From NCBI GenBank assembly GCA_028285035.1, contig JANQQF010000110.1:109980-173979 (forward strand): a stretch of DNA of 64,000 nt. Reading direction: 5' to 3'. This document shows positions 1-9,293 of the stretch, piece after piece. Source of the DNA: Phycisphaerae bacterium (lineage in GTDB: Bacteria > Chloroflexota > Anaerolineae > 4572-78 > J111). Position 1 is the stretch's first letter. Each line of letters starts with the position of its first letter. The position numbers and the translations under genes are program-made. Below the pieces are notes generated by a model. That model did not search any database. It was not told the origin of the DNA and was given only the letters and a program-made list of their open reading frames with translations.

Positions 1-1
1 T

Positions 2-178
2 GTCCAAGATCGAGTCAAACTTTCGCCAGCTGAGATGGATAGCCTCAAGGATGAGCTAATTCAGGTTATCTCAAAATATGTCGAAATTCAACACGATGGC
101 ATTAATATCTCCCTTACCAAAGAAGGTCGGCAGAGCATGTTGTCCGCTGACATTCCAGTTGTGAGTTCACGTCAATAG
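2..178 (+). CDS. minE: cell division topological specificity factor MinE, C-terminal part
   Basis: The open frame enters from the left edge and ends at TAG 176-178. It gives 58 residues that look like the MinE topology domain: DRVKLSPAEMDSLKDEL, then VISKYVEI and an I-x-I-x-L strand. MinE drives MinD off the membrane and helps keep the division septum at mid-cell. The N-terminal MinD-activating helix lies outside the window. rodA follows after 12 bases, so this is a division/shape gene group, and minD is probably just upstream (inference). Confidence 0.85.
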   Translation, partial: VQDRVKLSPAEMDSLKDELIQVISKYVEIQHDGINISLTKEGRQSMLSADIPVVSSRQ

Positions 179-190
179 GTCTTTTATTAA

Positions 191-1291
191 ATGGATCGTA
201 GAATTTGGCGCCAGTTCGACTGGGTTTTAGTTGGTATTGTTGTTGTGCTGATTTTGTTTGGCGTAACTATGATTTTTAGTGCCAATCAGAATCAGGAAGA
301 CCTTAAAGATTTATGGTGGACCCAACTGACCCGGGCTGGCATTGGCCTGGTTTTATTGCTTCTGGTGGCGGCGTTTGATTATCGTTACTATGTCAATCTG
401 CACCGCTTTTTTTATATCATTATGATGGCGCTCCTCGGTACCTTGTTCATTGCCGCTGAATTGACAGCAGGTACCCTCCGCTGGCTCGACTTTCGTCTGT
501 TCCCCGTACAACCCAGTGAAATTGCCAAGATCATTATCATTATCACGACGGCTAAAATTTTAGCGGATCGTGATGGGCAAATGAACAAATTTACCAACTT
601 GATCTTTTCCCTTTTGTTAATTCTCCCGCCGATGGTATTGATCTATCTCCAGCCCGATTTAGGGACGACTGTTATTATTTTCGTTGTCTGGTTTGTGATG
701 GCCCTGATGGGCGGCGTACATCTTTTTCACGTCAGCCTGTTAGGGATTGCTGCCATCCCTGCCAGCTTTTTAGTGTGGTTTACAATGGCTGATTATCAGC
801 GCGAGCGGGTGTTGCTCTTTCTTGATCCACAGGCTGATCCTGACGCCTATTACAACATTGAGCAGGCCCTGATTAGTATTGGCTCGGGGGGCTTTTTGGG
901 CAAAGGGTTTAGTATTGGTACTCAAAATCAGCTTCACTTTTTGCGGGTGCGCCACACGGACTTTATATTTTCTGTGATTGGTGAAGAGTTGGGGTTATTG
1001 GGCGCCAGTATTCTATTTCTCATTATTTTAATCCTGATTTGGCGTGTAATGCGAGCCGCAGATCTAGCAAATGACCCCTTTGGTCGCTTGATTTGTATCG
1101 GAATTGCTACCCTCATCTTCTTCCAATCCTTTGTAAATTTAGGCGTAAATTTGGGCCTACTACCCGTAACAGGAACCCCCCTCCCATTTATCAGTTACGG
1201 GGGGAGTTCGCTCATTGCGTTTCTGTTGGCGATTGGTTTGGTGCAAAGCGTCGTCATGCGCCGAAAATCGCTCGATTTTGATCGATTCTGA
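191..1291 (+). CDS. rodA: SEDS-family peptidoglycan glycosyltransferase RodA
   Basis: This 366-residue protein has about ten membrane segments and the hallmarks of RodA/FtsW/SpoVE. These are QPSEIAK near 107-113, IGSGGFLGKG near 230-239, HTDFIFSVIGEELG near 255-268 (its Asp257 matches the catalytic aspartate of the family), and PLPFISYGGSS near the C-terminus. SEDS proteins polymerise lipid II into glycan strands with a class B PBP partner. RodA fits better than FtsW because of the short N-terminus and the neighbouring minE. The ATG at 191 has no strong Shine-Dalgarno sequence and lies 12 bases after minE, which suggests coupled translation. Confidence 0.92.
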   Translation: MDRRIWRQFDWVLVGIVVVLILFGVTMIFSANQNQEDLKDLWWTQLTRAGIGLVLLLLVAAFDYRYYVNLHRFFYIIMMALLGTLFIAAELTAGTLRWLDFRLFPVQPSEIAKIIIIITTAKILADRDGQMNKFTNLIFSLLLILPPMVLIYLQPDLGTTVIIFVVWFVMALMGGVHLFHVSLLGIAAIPASFLVWFTMADYQRERVLLFLDPQADPDAYYNIEQALISIGSGGFLGKGFSIGTQNQLHFLRVRHTDFIFSVIGEELGLLGASILFLIILILIWRVMRAADLANDPFGRLICIGIATLIFFQSFVNLGVNLGLLPVTGTPLPFISYGGSSLIAFLLAIGLVQSVVMRRKSLDFDRF

Positions 1292-1331
1292 CATCATCAC
1301 AATTTAGACACGTCTCACCCAAGGATTCTCT

Positions 1332-1790
1332 ATGACGCATTTTCAATGGCGACCCAAACATTGGGGCGTTTTTATTTTTGCCCTCTGGTCTGCCATCCTA
1401 GCCATAACAATATTGGGCAGATTGATCCTGTTTTCAGTTTCAACCGATACATTCGCCGCCCGTTGGCAGGTTTGGGCGTTTTTTGGCTTTAGTGTTGTTT
1501 TTATCATCGGCTTTGGTATAAGTGCCTACGGCCTTTGGCAAACCCTACAATGGGGGCGGCTATTGTTCCTGGGAACAATAGCTATCTGGTCTGCAACAAA
1601 CTTGCTCTCACTCTTTGCCCCAGGTTTGATTTTTTTACCCGGTCGAGAATATACCAACCAAGAATTTTGGACTCTCACTATTCGTCACATTTTTAGCCTA
1701 CTTCTTCCACTGGCCTATTTGAATTTATTTCAAATTAAGGCATTATTTCTGGGAACAGATTTTGAGATGGATACTACCGAAGAAGTATAA
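1332..1790 (+). CDS. small four-helix membrane protein of unknown function
   Basis: This 152-residue protein has about four predicted hydrophobic helices (near 12-35, 45-68, 76-96 and 115-138) and a short acidic C-terminal tail (FEMDTTEEV). I do not recognise a family motif. It lies between rodA and gltX, all on the same strand with short gaps, so it may share their transcript. The start ATG at 1332 follows an AAGGATT sequence that can serve as a ribosome site. No function is assigned. Confidence 0.7.
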   Translation: MTHFQWRPKHWGVFIFALWSAILAITILGRLILFSVSTDTFAARWQVWAFFGFSVVFIIGFGISAYGLWQTLQWGRLLFLGTIAIWSATNLLSLFAPGLIFLPGREYTNQEFWTLTIRHIFSLLLPLAYLNLFQIKALFLGTDFEMDTTEEV

Positions 1791-1848
1791 AATTGATGAA
1801 TACTGTTTAGAGTTACAAAATATTGATAAACATTTTTAAGGAAGACTA

Positions 1849-3348
1849 ATGACCACAACGAATAAACCCGTACGCGTACGATATGCCCCCAGTCCGACTG
1901 GGGATTTTCACGTGGGTGGAGCACGAACTGCCTTGTTTAATTACTTGTTTGCCCATCATCACGGCGGCAAGTTTTTAGTGCGAATTGAAGATACAGACCA
2001 AAAACGATATAACCCGGAGGCATTGACCTGGTTGCTGAATGGTCTGCGTTACTTGGGCTTGGATTGGGATGAAGGGCCAGAGATAGGGGGCGACTTTGGC
2101 CCCTACACCCAAACCGAACGGTTGGAAATTTATCAAAAGTATTGCCAGCAATTAATTGCTGATGGTCACGCCTACCCCTGTTTCTGTACAACTGAGCGTT
2201 TGGCCGAGGTACGAGAAGCGCAGCAAAAGCAGAAAGCTTTTGTTGGTTATGATCGCCACTGCCGAAACATTGACCCCACTGAGGCCGCAGAAAGAGTAGC
2301 TGCGGGTGAAACGCATACTGTCCGGGTGAAATTACCTGTTGATGGTGAAATCGTCGTCAATGATCTTATTCGGGGAGATATCACCTTTCAAAATGCCAAT
2401 TTGCAAGATATGGTCATTATGAAATCGGATGGCATTCCGACCTACCACTTGGCCCATATCGTTGACGATCATCTGATGGAGATCAGCCACGTGCTACGGG
2501 GCAATGAATGGGTCAATAGCTTGCCGCTGCATATGTACATCTACAAATTTTTGGGCTGGGAAGCCCCGGTCATGGCTCACCTGCCCTTGATCCTCAATCC
2601 TGCGGGCAAGGGTAAAATGAGTAAGCGGGAAGGCCGCGCTCCCGATGGCCGGGTTTTGCCTGTATTTACCCGTACTTTCGAGGAGATTGGTTATCTCCCA
2701 GATGCGATGGTCAATTATTTGGCTTTGGTCGGCTGGAGCTTTGATGACAAGACGGAAGTGATGAGCCGCGCCGAGTTGATCGAGCGATTTTCATTGGATC
2801 GGGTCAATGCCTCGCCTGCTGCTTGGAGCTATGACAAACTTGACCACTTTAACGGCCTCTACATTCGAGAAATGGATGCCGAACCCTTGACCACACTGTT
2901 GATGCCTTATCTTGAAAAAGCGGGCATTCAAGCCAATTTCCAGACGATGTTAAAAATCACACCCACGATTCAAGAACGCCTAACAGTTTTGAGTGATGTT
3001 GCCCAATGGGTTGATTTCTTCTTTGTGGATGAATTGCCCGAATACGATCTCAATACATTGGTGCCAAAGAAGATGGCCTTGGCAGATATTCCCAACATCT
3101 TGACTACCGCCCGCGAAATTTTGAGTGAGGTTGAACTCAATCACGATGCCCTTGATGCTGCCTTACGTGAGGGGGCGAAAGCGGTTGGCGTAAAAGCTGG
3201 GCAAATGTTCCAACCGATCCGCGTTGCCGTGTGTGGCAAAATGGTTGCCCCACCTTTGTTCGATACCCTCGAAATTATGGGTAAAGCAACCGTTCTCAAA
3301 CGGATTGATGAAGCGTTGATACGTTTGGGGCAAGCGGAATTAAGGTAA
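1849..3348 (+). CDS. gltX: glutamate--tRNA ligase
   Basis: A class I aminoacyl-tRNA synthetase of 499 residues, normal for bacterial GluRS. It charges tRNA-Glu with glutamate using ATP. The HIGH-type signature is HVGG at 21-24 within APSPTGDFHVGGARTALFNY, and KMSKR is at 256-260. CFC (111-113) and YDRHC (134-138) form the CXC...YxxxC zinc-binding SWIM-like element. The C-terminal third is the alpha-helical anticodon-binding part. AAGGAAG lies 7 bases before the ATG. Whether it is discriminating (Glu only) or also charges tRNA-Gln cannot be told from what is visible here. Confidence 0.97.
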   Translation: MTTTNKPVRVRYAPSPTGDFHVGGARTALFNYLFAHHHGGKFLVRIEDTDQKRYNPEALTWLLNGLRYLGLDWDEGPEIGGDFGPYTQTERLEIYQKYCQQLIADGHAYPCFCTTERLAEVREAQQKQKAFVGYDRHCRNIDPTEAAERVAAGETHTVRVKLPVDGEIVVNDLIRGDITFQNANLQDMVIMKSDGIPTYHLAHIVDDHLMEISHVLRGNEWVNSLPLHMYIYKFLGWEAPVMAHLPLILNPAGKGKMSKREGRAPDGRVLPVFTRTFEEIGYLPDAMVNYLALVGWSFDDKTEVMSRAELIERFSLDRVNASPAAWSYDKLDHFNGLYIREMDAEPLTTLLMPYLEKAGIQANFQTMLKITPTIQERLTVLSDVAQWVDFFFVDELPEYDLNTLVPKKMALADIPNILTTAREILSEVELNHDALDAALREGAKAVGVKAGQMFQPIRVAVCGKMVAPPLFDTLEIMGKATVLKRIDEALIRLGQAELR

Positions 3349-3364
3349 TCTCTAACCACCACTT

Positions 3365-4594
3365 ATGAAAAAACTCCTCGCCGTTACTCGTGAAGAATTA
3401 GCCTTTCATCTCCGCCAGTGGGCCTTTTATATAACCGCCCTCATCATCCCGCTGATGTTTGCGGCGGCTGGGCTATTGCCCCAACTCGAAGAGGTAACCC
3501 AAGAGACCCCCATTGCTGAGGTAGAGACAATCTTTACCGAAACGACCGTCGTCAAGGTGCCCACGGGGTATGTTGATCTGGCTAATGTCATCAAGTCGGT
3601 GCCAGAAGAGCAGGCAGAGAATTTTCAAGAGTTTCCTGATGAAATGAGCGCTATTGCAGCCTTGGAAGCTGAGGAAATCGAGAGTTACTATGTCATCGAT
3701 GCGGAGTATGTGACGAATGGACGAGTGACACAGTACAGCAACAATCCACAACTGCTATCTGGGGGGGATGATGTGTTACAACGACTGCTACGGGCCAATT
3801 TGCTCTCAGCGGTGGATGATGAGGTGGCCGAACGGCTACAGCAGCCGGTCAACCTCATCCGGGAAGGCCCTCCGCCAGCCGCTTTTAGCTTCATCCCTTC
3901 CACAACCGATATGCGCGAATTGGCCTCAGCCGGTTTAATTCTACTGCTCTTTGCCTATTTGATTAACGTGGGGGGCAGTCTGATTTTGCGCTCGTTACAG
4001 CGTGAAGTGCGGGCGCGGGTGTTGGAGGTGTTAATTGTTAGTACCACCCCGGAGCAATTTATTGGGGGAAAGTTGCTGGGTTTAACTGTACTGACAATGT
4101 CCCAAGGTATCATCACCCTGGTTGTCGCCTATTTTGTCTACGGCAACAATGCTGATAGCTTTGGGCCAGCGACCTTGCCTTTGACAACCCTGCTTTTGAG
4201 CTTGCCCTATCTGCTTTTGGGCTACGTTGCCTACTGTGGTGGAATGATGAGCCTGACCACGGTTTGGCCCAACCTCCCGGAGAGTGGGAGCTTACTGGCA
4301 ATCGTTCGACTGCTGATGTTTACCCCTTTAATCGGAGTCCTCTTCATTCTGCCCAACCCCGACAGTTCTGCTGCCATCTTCCTAACGTTGTTCCCCTTGA
4401 CCGGCCCACTATTAATGCCCTTCCGATTGTTGCTTACCACTGTGCCAATTTGGCAATGGGCTGTCGGAGCCATTTTGCTTTTGGCGCTGGCTGCCTTTTC
4501 TGTCTGGCTTAGTGCTCGCCTCTTCCGTATCCAAAGTCTTCTCACCGGGCGAACCGCATCGCCCAAAGTGTTATGGTCTGCGTTGCGGGGATAA
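3365..4594 (+). CDS. ABC-2 type transporter permease (NatB-like)
   Basis: This 409-residue protein has a hydrophobic helix near 20-40, a long extracytoplasmic domain of about 150 residues, then about five helices between 185 and 395. That is the layout of ABC-2/NatB-type permeases. The cytoplasmic segment SLQREVRARVLEVLIVSTTPEQFIGGK has the coupling-helix style of the family. The start is 16 bases after gltX. These permeases need an ABC ATPase, but none is adjacent here, so the ATPase must be encoded elsewhere or upstream of this window. The substrate is unknown. Confidence 0.75.
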   Translation: MKKLLAVTREELAFHLRQWAFYITALIIPLMFAAAGLLPQLEEVTQETPIAEVETIFTETTVVKVPTGYVDLANVIKSVPEEQAENFQEFPDEMSAIAALEAEEIESYYVIDAEYVTNGRVTQYSNNPQLLSGGDDVLQRLLRANLLSAVDDEVAERLQQPVNLIREGPPPAAFSFIPSTTDMRELASAGLILLLFAYLINVGGSLILRSLQREVRARVLEVLIVSTTPEQFIGGKLLGLTVLTMSQGIITLVVAYFVYGNNADSFGPATLPLTTLLLSLPYLLLGYVAYCGGMMSLTTVWPNLPESGSLLAIVRLLMFTPLIGVLFILPNPDSSAAIFLTLFPLTGPLLMPFRLLLTTVPIWQWAVGAILLLALAAFSVWLSARLFRIQSLLTGRTASPKVLWSALRG

Positions 4595-4649
4595 CATTTT
4601 CGGGCGTTGACACAAAAGTGATTTAGGGGGTCAGTATAATCTCCACCCT

Positions 4650-6791
4650 CTAGCCTCTAATCTCCCCAACCAGTACGACCATTGAGCGGGCTTCAACCTC
4701 ATAAGTTTCTTCTTGGGGTAAAATTTCTCCCGAAAGTTGAATATCTTGGGGCGAAGGTAAACTAGTGTCAATGACCCGTCGCCAGGACTCGCCGTGTGAG
4801 GTGGGTTTAAGCGTGAATATGTGAGGCTGATCGTCAGCATTAAACATCATCAAGACATCGATATCATTGACCTCAGCCTGAATCTCCTCTTTAGCCCCAT
4901 CCATTACACACATTAGCTGCTTGTCAGCCGAGTCCCACGTTGCATCTTCTCCATCAGGACCATACCAATGAATGTCACTGTGTTGATCGTTATCAAGATC
5001 ATCCCCAGTGAAAAATTCAGTGCGACGGAAGACTAGGTGGGCTTGTCTAAAGGCAATTAGTAATTTTACGAACCGATGGACATCCTGGTGTTGCTCGGCC
5101 AGGCGCCAATCCAGCCAGCTAATTTCATTGTCTTGGCAGTAGGCGTTATTATTCCCGTGCTGTGTTCGCCGAAATTCGTCACCAGCGGTCAACATCGGGG
5201 TTCCTTGCGAAAGGAGCAAGGTCGCCAAAAAGTTTTTCACTTGCCGATTTCGAGTTGCCTCAATTTCGGGATCAGTGGTCGGCCCCTCTTCACCATAGTT
5301 ATAACTGATGTTGTGATTGTGCCCATCATTATTCTGTTCACCGTTGATCTCATTGTGCTTGTGATTGTAGCTAACCGTATCATTCAAGGTGAAGCCATCG
5401 TGAGCGGTGACAAAATTGATGCTGTGATTGGGGGAGCGGCCATTGGCGTGGTATAGATCAGCACTGCCCGCCAATCGGGTGGCCAACGCACTGGTTAGTC
5501 CAGGATCGCCGCGCCAAAATTCGCGGACTTGATCACGATACTTGTCATTCCATTCAGCCCAGCGTCCTCCGGGAAAGTGTCCGACCTGATAGCCGCCAAT
5601 ATCCCAAGGTTCAGCAATCAGCTTGGCCGTGCGCAACAATGGATCTTCGGCGATGCGAGCTGGCAAGGCTGGATTGCCCACCACATCCCCCCAACGATCA
5701 CGGCTCAGACCTGTGGCGAGATCAAATCGGAAGCCATCCACGTGCATTTCTTGGACCCAATAGTGTAGACAATCGAGGATAAAATCACGGACAATCGGAT
5801 GATTACAATTGAGACTGTTTCCTACCCCTGAGAAATTTTTGTAATAGCGGGCATCCTCTTCTAGCAAGTAGTAGATGCTATTATCAATGCCTTTGAAACT
5901 CAAGGTCCGTCCCATCTGATTGCCTTCAATGGTGTGATTGAAAACCACGTCGAGGATGATCTCTATGCCAGCTTGATGAAGGGCACGCACCATCTCTTTG
6001 AAGGCAACAACCTGTTGGCCGCGATCTGTTGGCAAATGGCTGTAGATATGGTGTGGGGCAAAGAAAGCCAAGGTGTTATAACCCCAATAATTTTTGAGCC
6101 GCTCACCTGTCCGAGGATTAAACCGCATAAATTCCCATTCATCAAAGGTGTGAATAGGCAACAGTTCAACAGCGGTGATGCCCAAATCTACAAAATAAGG
6201 AATCAGTTCAATGATGCCTCGATAAGTGCCGGGATGCTCGACCTGAGCACTGGAATGTTTAGACAAGCCTCGGGCGTGCGCCTCGTAGATAATCGTTTCA
6301 TTTAAGGGGCGATTAAGCGGTCGATCCCCCTGCCAGTCAAACCCATCATCGCCATAGACAATGCATTTTGGCATCCCTTTGTAGTTTGTGGCAGTGGAAA
6401 AAGAGAGGTCTTGGTCGGGATGAATGGTGTCATAGCCGTAGGCCAGATTAAAATCCCAAGGATGATCTCCCGTCAGGGCCTTGGCATAAGGGTCCAACAG
6501 CGGTTTATGCCGATTAAAGCGATGTCCTTGGCTTGGTTCGTAGGGGCCATCAATCTGATAAAGATACAAGTCACCATGCCCAACCCCACTTAACTCAATA
6601 TGCCAGATATCCCCGGTTCGATGGGTAGCCGGGTCTAATTCAAATGTGTGGCTGGGAGTCTGTTGGGTTGGATTATCAAATAGCAATAGCCACACCTGTG
6701 TTGCGTGACGGCTGAAGATCGCAAAATTAGTGCCCGTTTCTGTTACCGTGCTTCCGAGAGGGGTGGGGCGTCCTACTTTAGTTTGAGTCAT
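4650..6791 (-). CDS. glgX: glycogen debranching enzyme GlgX / isoamylase-type GH13
   Basis: This 713-residue cytoplasmic GH13 enzyme cleaves alpha-1,6 branches of glycogen after phosphorylase action. The N-terminal CBM48-like domain begins GRPTPLGSTVTETGTNFAIFS. The catalytic barrel carries DVVFNHTIEG (region I), GFRFDLATGL (nucleophile Asp), AEPWDIGGYQVG (acid Glu) and FVTAHDGFTLND (His-Asp). The linker LTAGDEFRRTQHGNNNAYCQDN is typical of GlgX/TreX. It lies convergent to the ABC permease gene and heads a reverse-strand block. Isoamylase activity on other glucans is possible. Confidence 0.93.
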   Translation of the reverse strand: MTQTKVGRPTPLGSTVTETGTNFAIFSRHATQVWLLLFDNPTQQTPSHTFELDPATHRTGDIWHIELSGVGHGDLYLYQIDGPYEPSQGHRFNRHKPLLDPYAKALTGDHPWDFNLAYGYDTIHPDQDLSFSTATNYKGMPKCIVYGDDGFDWQGDRPLNRPLNETIIYEAHARGLSKHSSAQVEHPGTYRGIIELIPYFVDLGITAVELLPIHTFDEWEFMRFNPRTGERLKNYWGYNTLAFFAPHHIYSHLPTDRGQQVVAFKEMVRALHQAGIEIILDVVFNHTIEGNQMGRTLSFKGIDNSIYYLLEEDARYYKNFSGVGNSLNCNHPIVRDFILDCLHYWVQEMHVDGFRFDLATGLSRDRWGDVVGNPALPARIAEDPLLRTAKLIAEPWDIGGYQVGHFPGGRWAEWNDKYRDQVREFWRGDPGLTSALATRLAGSADLYHANGRSPNHSINFVTAHDGFTLNDTVSYNHKHNEINGEQNNDGHNHNISYNYGEEGPTTDPEIEATRNRQVKNFLATLLLSQGTPMLTAGDEFRRTQHGNNNAYCQDNEISWLDWRLAEQHQDVHRFVKLLIAFRQAHLVFRRTEFFTGDDLDNDQHSDIHWYGPDGEDATWDSADKQLMCVMDGAKEEIQAEVNDIDVLMMFNADDQPHIFTLKPTSHGESWRRVIDTSLPSPQDIQLSGEILPQEETYEVEARSMVVLVGEIRG

Positions 6792-6813
6792 TAAATCAGT
6801 CCTGTGATAGGGT

Positions 6814-7914
6814 TTATGAATTAGAGGGTTGTTGGTTTTGATTAAATTGCCAGGCCATAAAAATCGGGATTAGACCTAAGGCGCTGATTACTAAGCCAAT
6901 GATGAGGCCAATGATGCCCACGACGATGAGCGGTGGAAAGGCCAAACCAATGAGCATCAGGATGACACTCACCGTAAAAATGACCGCAGCAAGGGCTTCG
7001 ATAATGTAGGTCATTTGTCGCGCTCGGATTATCGAGGCTTGGCGGTGACCATTAATTCGTCCGGTTTGCCCGTGGATTAGAACAGGCCGTGGGGTTTGTT
7101 CATCATCCAGATAGAACGTGCTGTACAAAGGCATCAACAAAAAGGTCCAGTGCTGGTTTTGAAAATCGGCTTGCCAGCGAAACTTCCGGATATGGGCAAC
7201 CTGGCAGGCTCGCCGACATTCTTCTGTCGCTTTCACTTGAAATTCGGGTAAGGCCTCGGGCCAAGCATCCTCGGGAAGCCGATTAGGCAGTCGGATAAAG
7301 CTTTGTGTCGCGATTTTTGGCTCATAGGCCGAGGCCTGTTTATAGTCATACGCACCAAGTTGGCGTTGGACTCGTTGATGCTCATCAAGGGCTGGGGCCG
7401 GAATATTATGATAATGGCGTTGGAGTTGTCCGACGCGGGGTTCCCAGCGAATACGGGTGTCGGTTTTCTGTCGAGAAACCCAGCCACCTCGATTCTCATC
7501 AAATCGATCTTCGTGGGTCACAGTGTCATAATTAAAGCCCACCTCAGCCTGCCACGTGGCCTCGACATCGCTATCAACCAGCCAAACGGGGAGATAGACC
7601 TGTTTCATTCGGGCTTGTAAATTTTTGACGGTCAAGTCACTGGGCGCAAAGCGAATGGTTTCAGCGAATTGTTGAATCGTTTGATCAAGCCGCGGTGAGG
7701 GTACTGCAAAAGGAATAATTAACTCGGGCGTGTGCGATAGGGACAGGTCACTTTCTTCAGTCAATGGTACGAGCGTTTCCTCATAGCAGTAGGGGCAATA
7801 GGGTGAGAGATGGCCGATGGGGCGTAAAAATTGCCAATCACAATTCTCACAGATAATCGGCTCCAGCTCATCACCCCACGCCTCTGTCAGTGTGCTTGAT
7901 AGATCAGGCATCAT
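6814..7914 (-). CDS. zinc-ribbon membrane protein (partner of the next gene), function unknown
   Basis: A 366-residue protein from the ATG at 7914. That ATG overlaps the end of the upstream gene by 11 bases, which indicates translational coupling, and MMPDLSSTLTEAWGDELEP is its natural N-terminus. One zinc ribbon lies near the start (ICENC ... CPYCYEE). A soluble middle follows with WLVDSDVEATWQAEVGFNYDT and a paired tyrosine/tryptophan-rich beta region, then about two to three hydrophobic helices near the C-terminus. It is a paralogue of the upstream gene: both share the order ribbon, beta-rich middle with LPxW, GQTGxIxGxR, then helices. The function is unknown. An envelope or vesicle-related role would be a guess. 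Confidence 0.7.
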   Translation of the reverse strand: MMPDLSSTLTEAWGDELEPIICENCDWQFLRPIGHLSPYCPYCYEETLVPLTEESDLSLSHTPELIIPFAVPSPRLDQTIQQFAETIRFAPSDLTVKNLQARMKQVYLPVWLVDSDVEATWQAEVGFNYDTVTHEDRFDENRGGWVSRQKTDTRIRWEPRVGQLQRHYHNIPAPALDEHQRVQRQLGAYDYKQASAYEPKIATQSFIRLPNRLPEDAWPEALPEFQVKATEECRRACQVAHIRKFRWQADFQNQHWTFLLMPLYSTFYLDDEQTPRPVLIHGQTGRINGHRQASIIRARQMTYIIEALAAVIFTVSVILMLIGLAFPPLIVVGIIGLIIGLVISALGLIPIFMAWQFNQNQQPSNS

Positions 7915-9184
7915 CCAACTCCATCGCACGTTGTACCAAAATAACCGAGGCGATAACGCCGATAACGGTGAGAATGAAACCAACGATGGCTACAGGGATG
8001 CCCAACCCGGCGAATATTATGGTGGCCAAGCCAATCACGCCCAGAATGATTCCTGGTGACATGATGAGACCAACAACCAGCCAAATTCGGGTCCAATCAA
8101 TGGGGCGTTGGCCTGCGATAGCGCCTGTTTGGCCGTTAACCATGACCTGATAGACTTCCTCGCCATAGGTGTAGGTGGCCAGATAAATCGGGAGTAAAAT
8201 ATAGCGCCAGCTTTCATCGGCAAAATCTAAATTCATACTGAAATTGCGAATTTTTGAGGTGCTGGCTTGGCCTCGACACTTGTTTCGGGTGATTTCTCGC
8301 ATATCGTGTCGGCCCTCTTCCCAGGCTTTCTCCAAGGGCGTATCATAGCCTTGCGCCTGAAATCCGGCCAAAAATTTTGGCTCATAGGGCGCGAGGTCGT
8401 GCAAATTGAACCCCTTAATCCGTCCCAACAACAGGCTACTCAGCCGCGTTGTTCCTGTAACCAACAAATCATCGTGATCTACCCGTACCCGGCCCGACTC
8501 CCACTTCCATACTGTTTTTGTTCGTGTTTTCCATTCCCCATTGGAGTAATATCGCTCGGTTTTGGTGTGCCCCACCTGCGCTCGCCAATCGGCCTTGGTG
8601 ACCGCGTCAAATGTCCAGTAGGGCAAGTAGACCCCTGTGAATTCTTCGACGCGAGCAATGTCACGTAACGCACTCGGTGTCATCCAACTGCTGCCCAGCC
8701 ACTCCTCCGCAATTTTGTGACAGGCTTCGGCCTCAATTTTAAAGGGAATTAGAAATCGGGGGCGAAGCAGATCCTGCGGGGCTTCTCGTTGAATGACTTT
8801 GTTCGAATCGCAAAAAGGGCAGGTGTGAGTGAGAGAGTCGGGAGGCACTGAGGTATATACCCCGCAATTTTGGCATTGGAGTTCTTTGCGAGCCGTTCCC
8901 CAGCCATGCGCCGCCCGTTGCATCGTGGCTACGGTAAATTCAAACTCTTCAGCCCCCTTGCCCACAACCTCTTGATGCGGCGGTTCGTAGTACCCACAAT
9001 TGGTGCAGGTTAAACCGCCGTCTGTGGCACTGTAGGCTGTAGCTGCGTGACATTGCGGACAATCAAAGGTGACAACGTCTTGATGCGTTTCAGCCTCGAC
9101 AACCGGCGCAGGCATAAAGACTTGAATGCCTTCAATCGCAGAGTCTGTTGGGATATAATTTTCGGGCGGAAATGGGGTGGTCAC
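7904..9184 (-). CDS. double zinc-ribbon membrane protein, function unknown
   Basis: A 426-residue protein starting at GTG 9184, with AAAGGAC upstream. Two zinc ribbons are visible: CPQC...CTNC near 38-62 and CQNC...CPFC near 100-125. A beta-rich middle domain has VYLPYWTFDAVTKADWRAQVG and a dibasic region. It is followed by GQTGAIAGQRPIDW and about three C-terminal helices. It overlaps the next gene and the two are clear paralogues. Proteins of this kind are often labelled zinc-ribbon or TFIIB-type zinc-finger proteins, but no enzymatic motif is visible. The pair probably forms a complex (inference). Confidence 0.72.
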   Translation of the reverse strand: MTTPFPPENYIPTDSAIEGIQVFMPAPVVEAETHQDVVTFDCPQCHAATAYSATDGGLTCTNCGYYEPPHQEVVGKGAEEFEFTVATMQRAAHGWGTARKELQCQNCGVYTSVPPDSLTHTCPFCDSNKVIQREAPQDLLRPRFLIPFKIEAEACHKIAEEWLGSSWMTPSALRDIARVEEFTGVYLPYWTFDAVTKADWRAQVGHTKTERYYSNGEWKTRTKTVWKWESGRVRVDHDDLLVTGTTRLSSLLLGRIKGFNLHDLAPYEPKFLAGFQAQGYDTPLEKAWEEGRHDMREITRNKCRGQASTSKIRNFSMNLDFADESWRYILLPIYLATYTYGEEVYQVMVNGQTGAIAGQRPIDWTRIWLVVGLIMSPGIILGVIGLATIIFAGLGIPVAIVGFILTVIGVIASVILVQRAMELDDA

Positions 9185-9293
9185 ACATTTGTCCTTTTAT
9201 TATGACAACCAAATGTGATTAATCATAGAATTATTGAGGCATTGTGTCAAAAAGTGGAGTAGGGTAGATGGGGAGCAAATTTTAATTTTTAGA

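Noticed and set aside
4595..4649. Terminator between the ABC permease and glgX
   Set aside because: The gap has no stem with enough pairing. Only CTCTAATCTCC-type tract words are seen.
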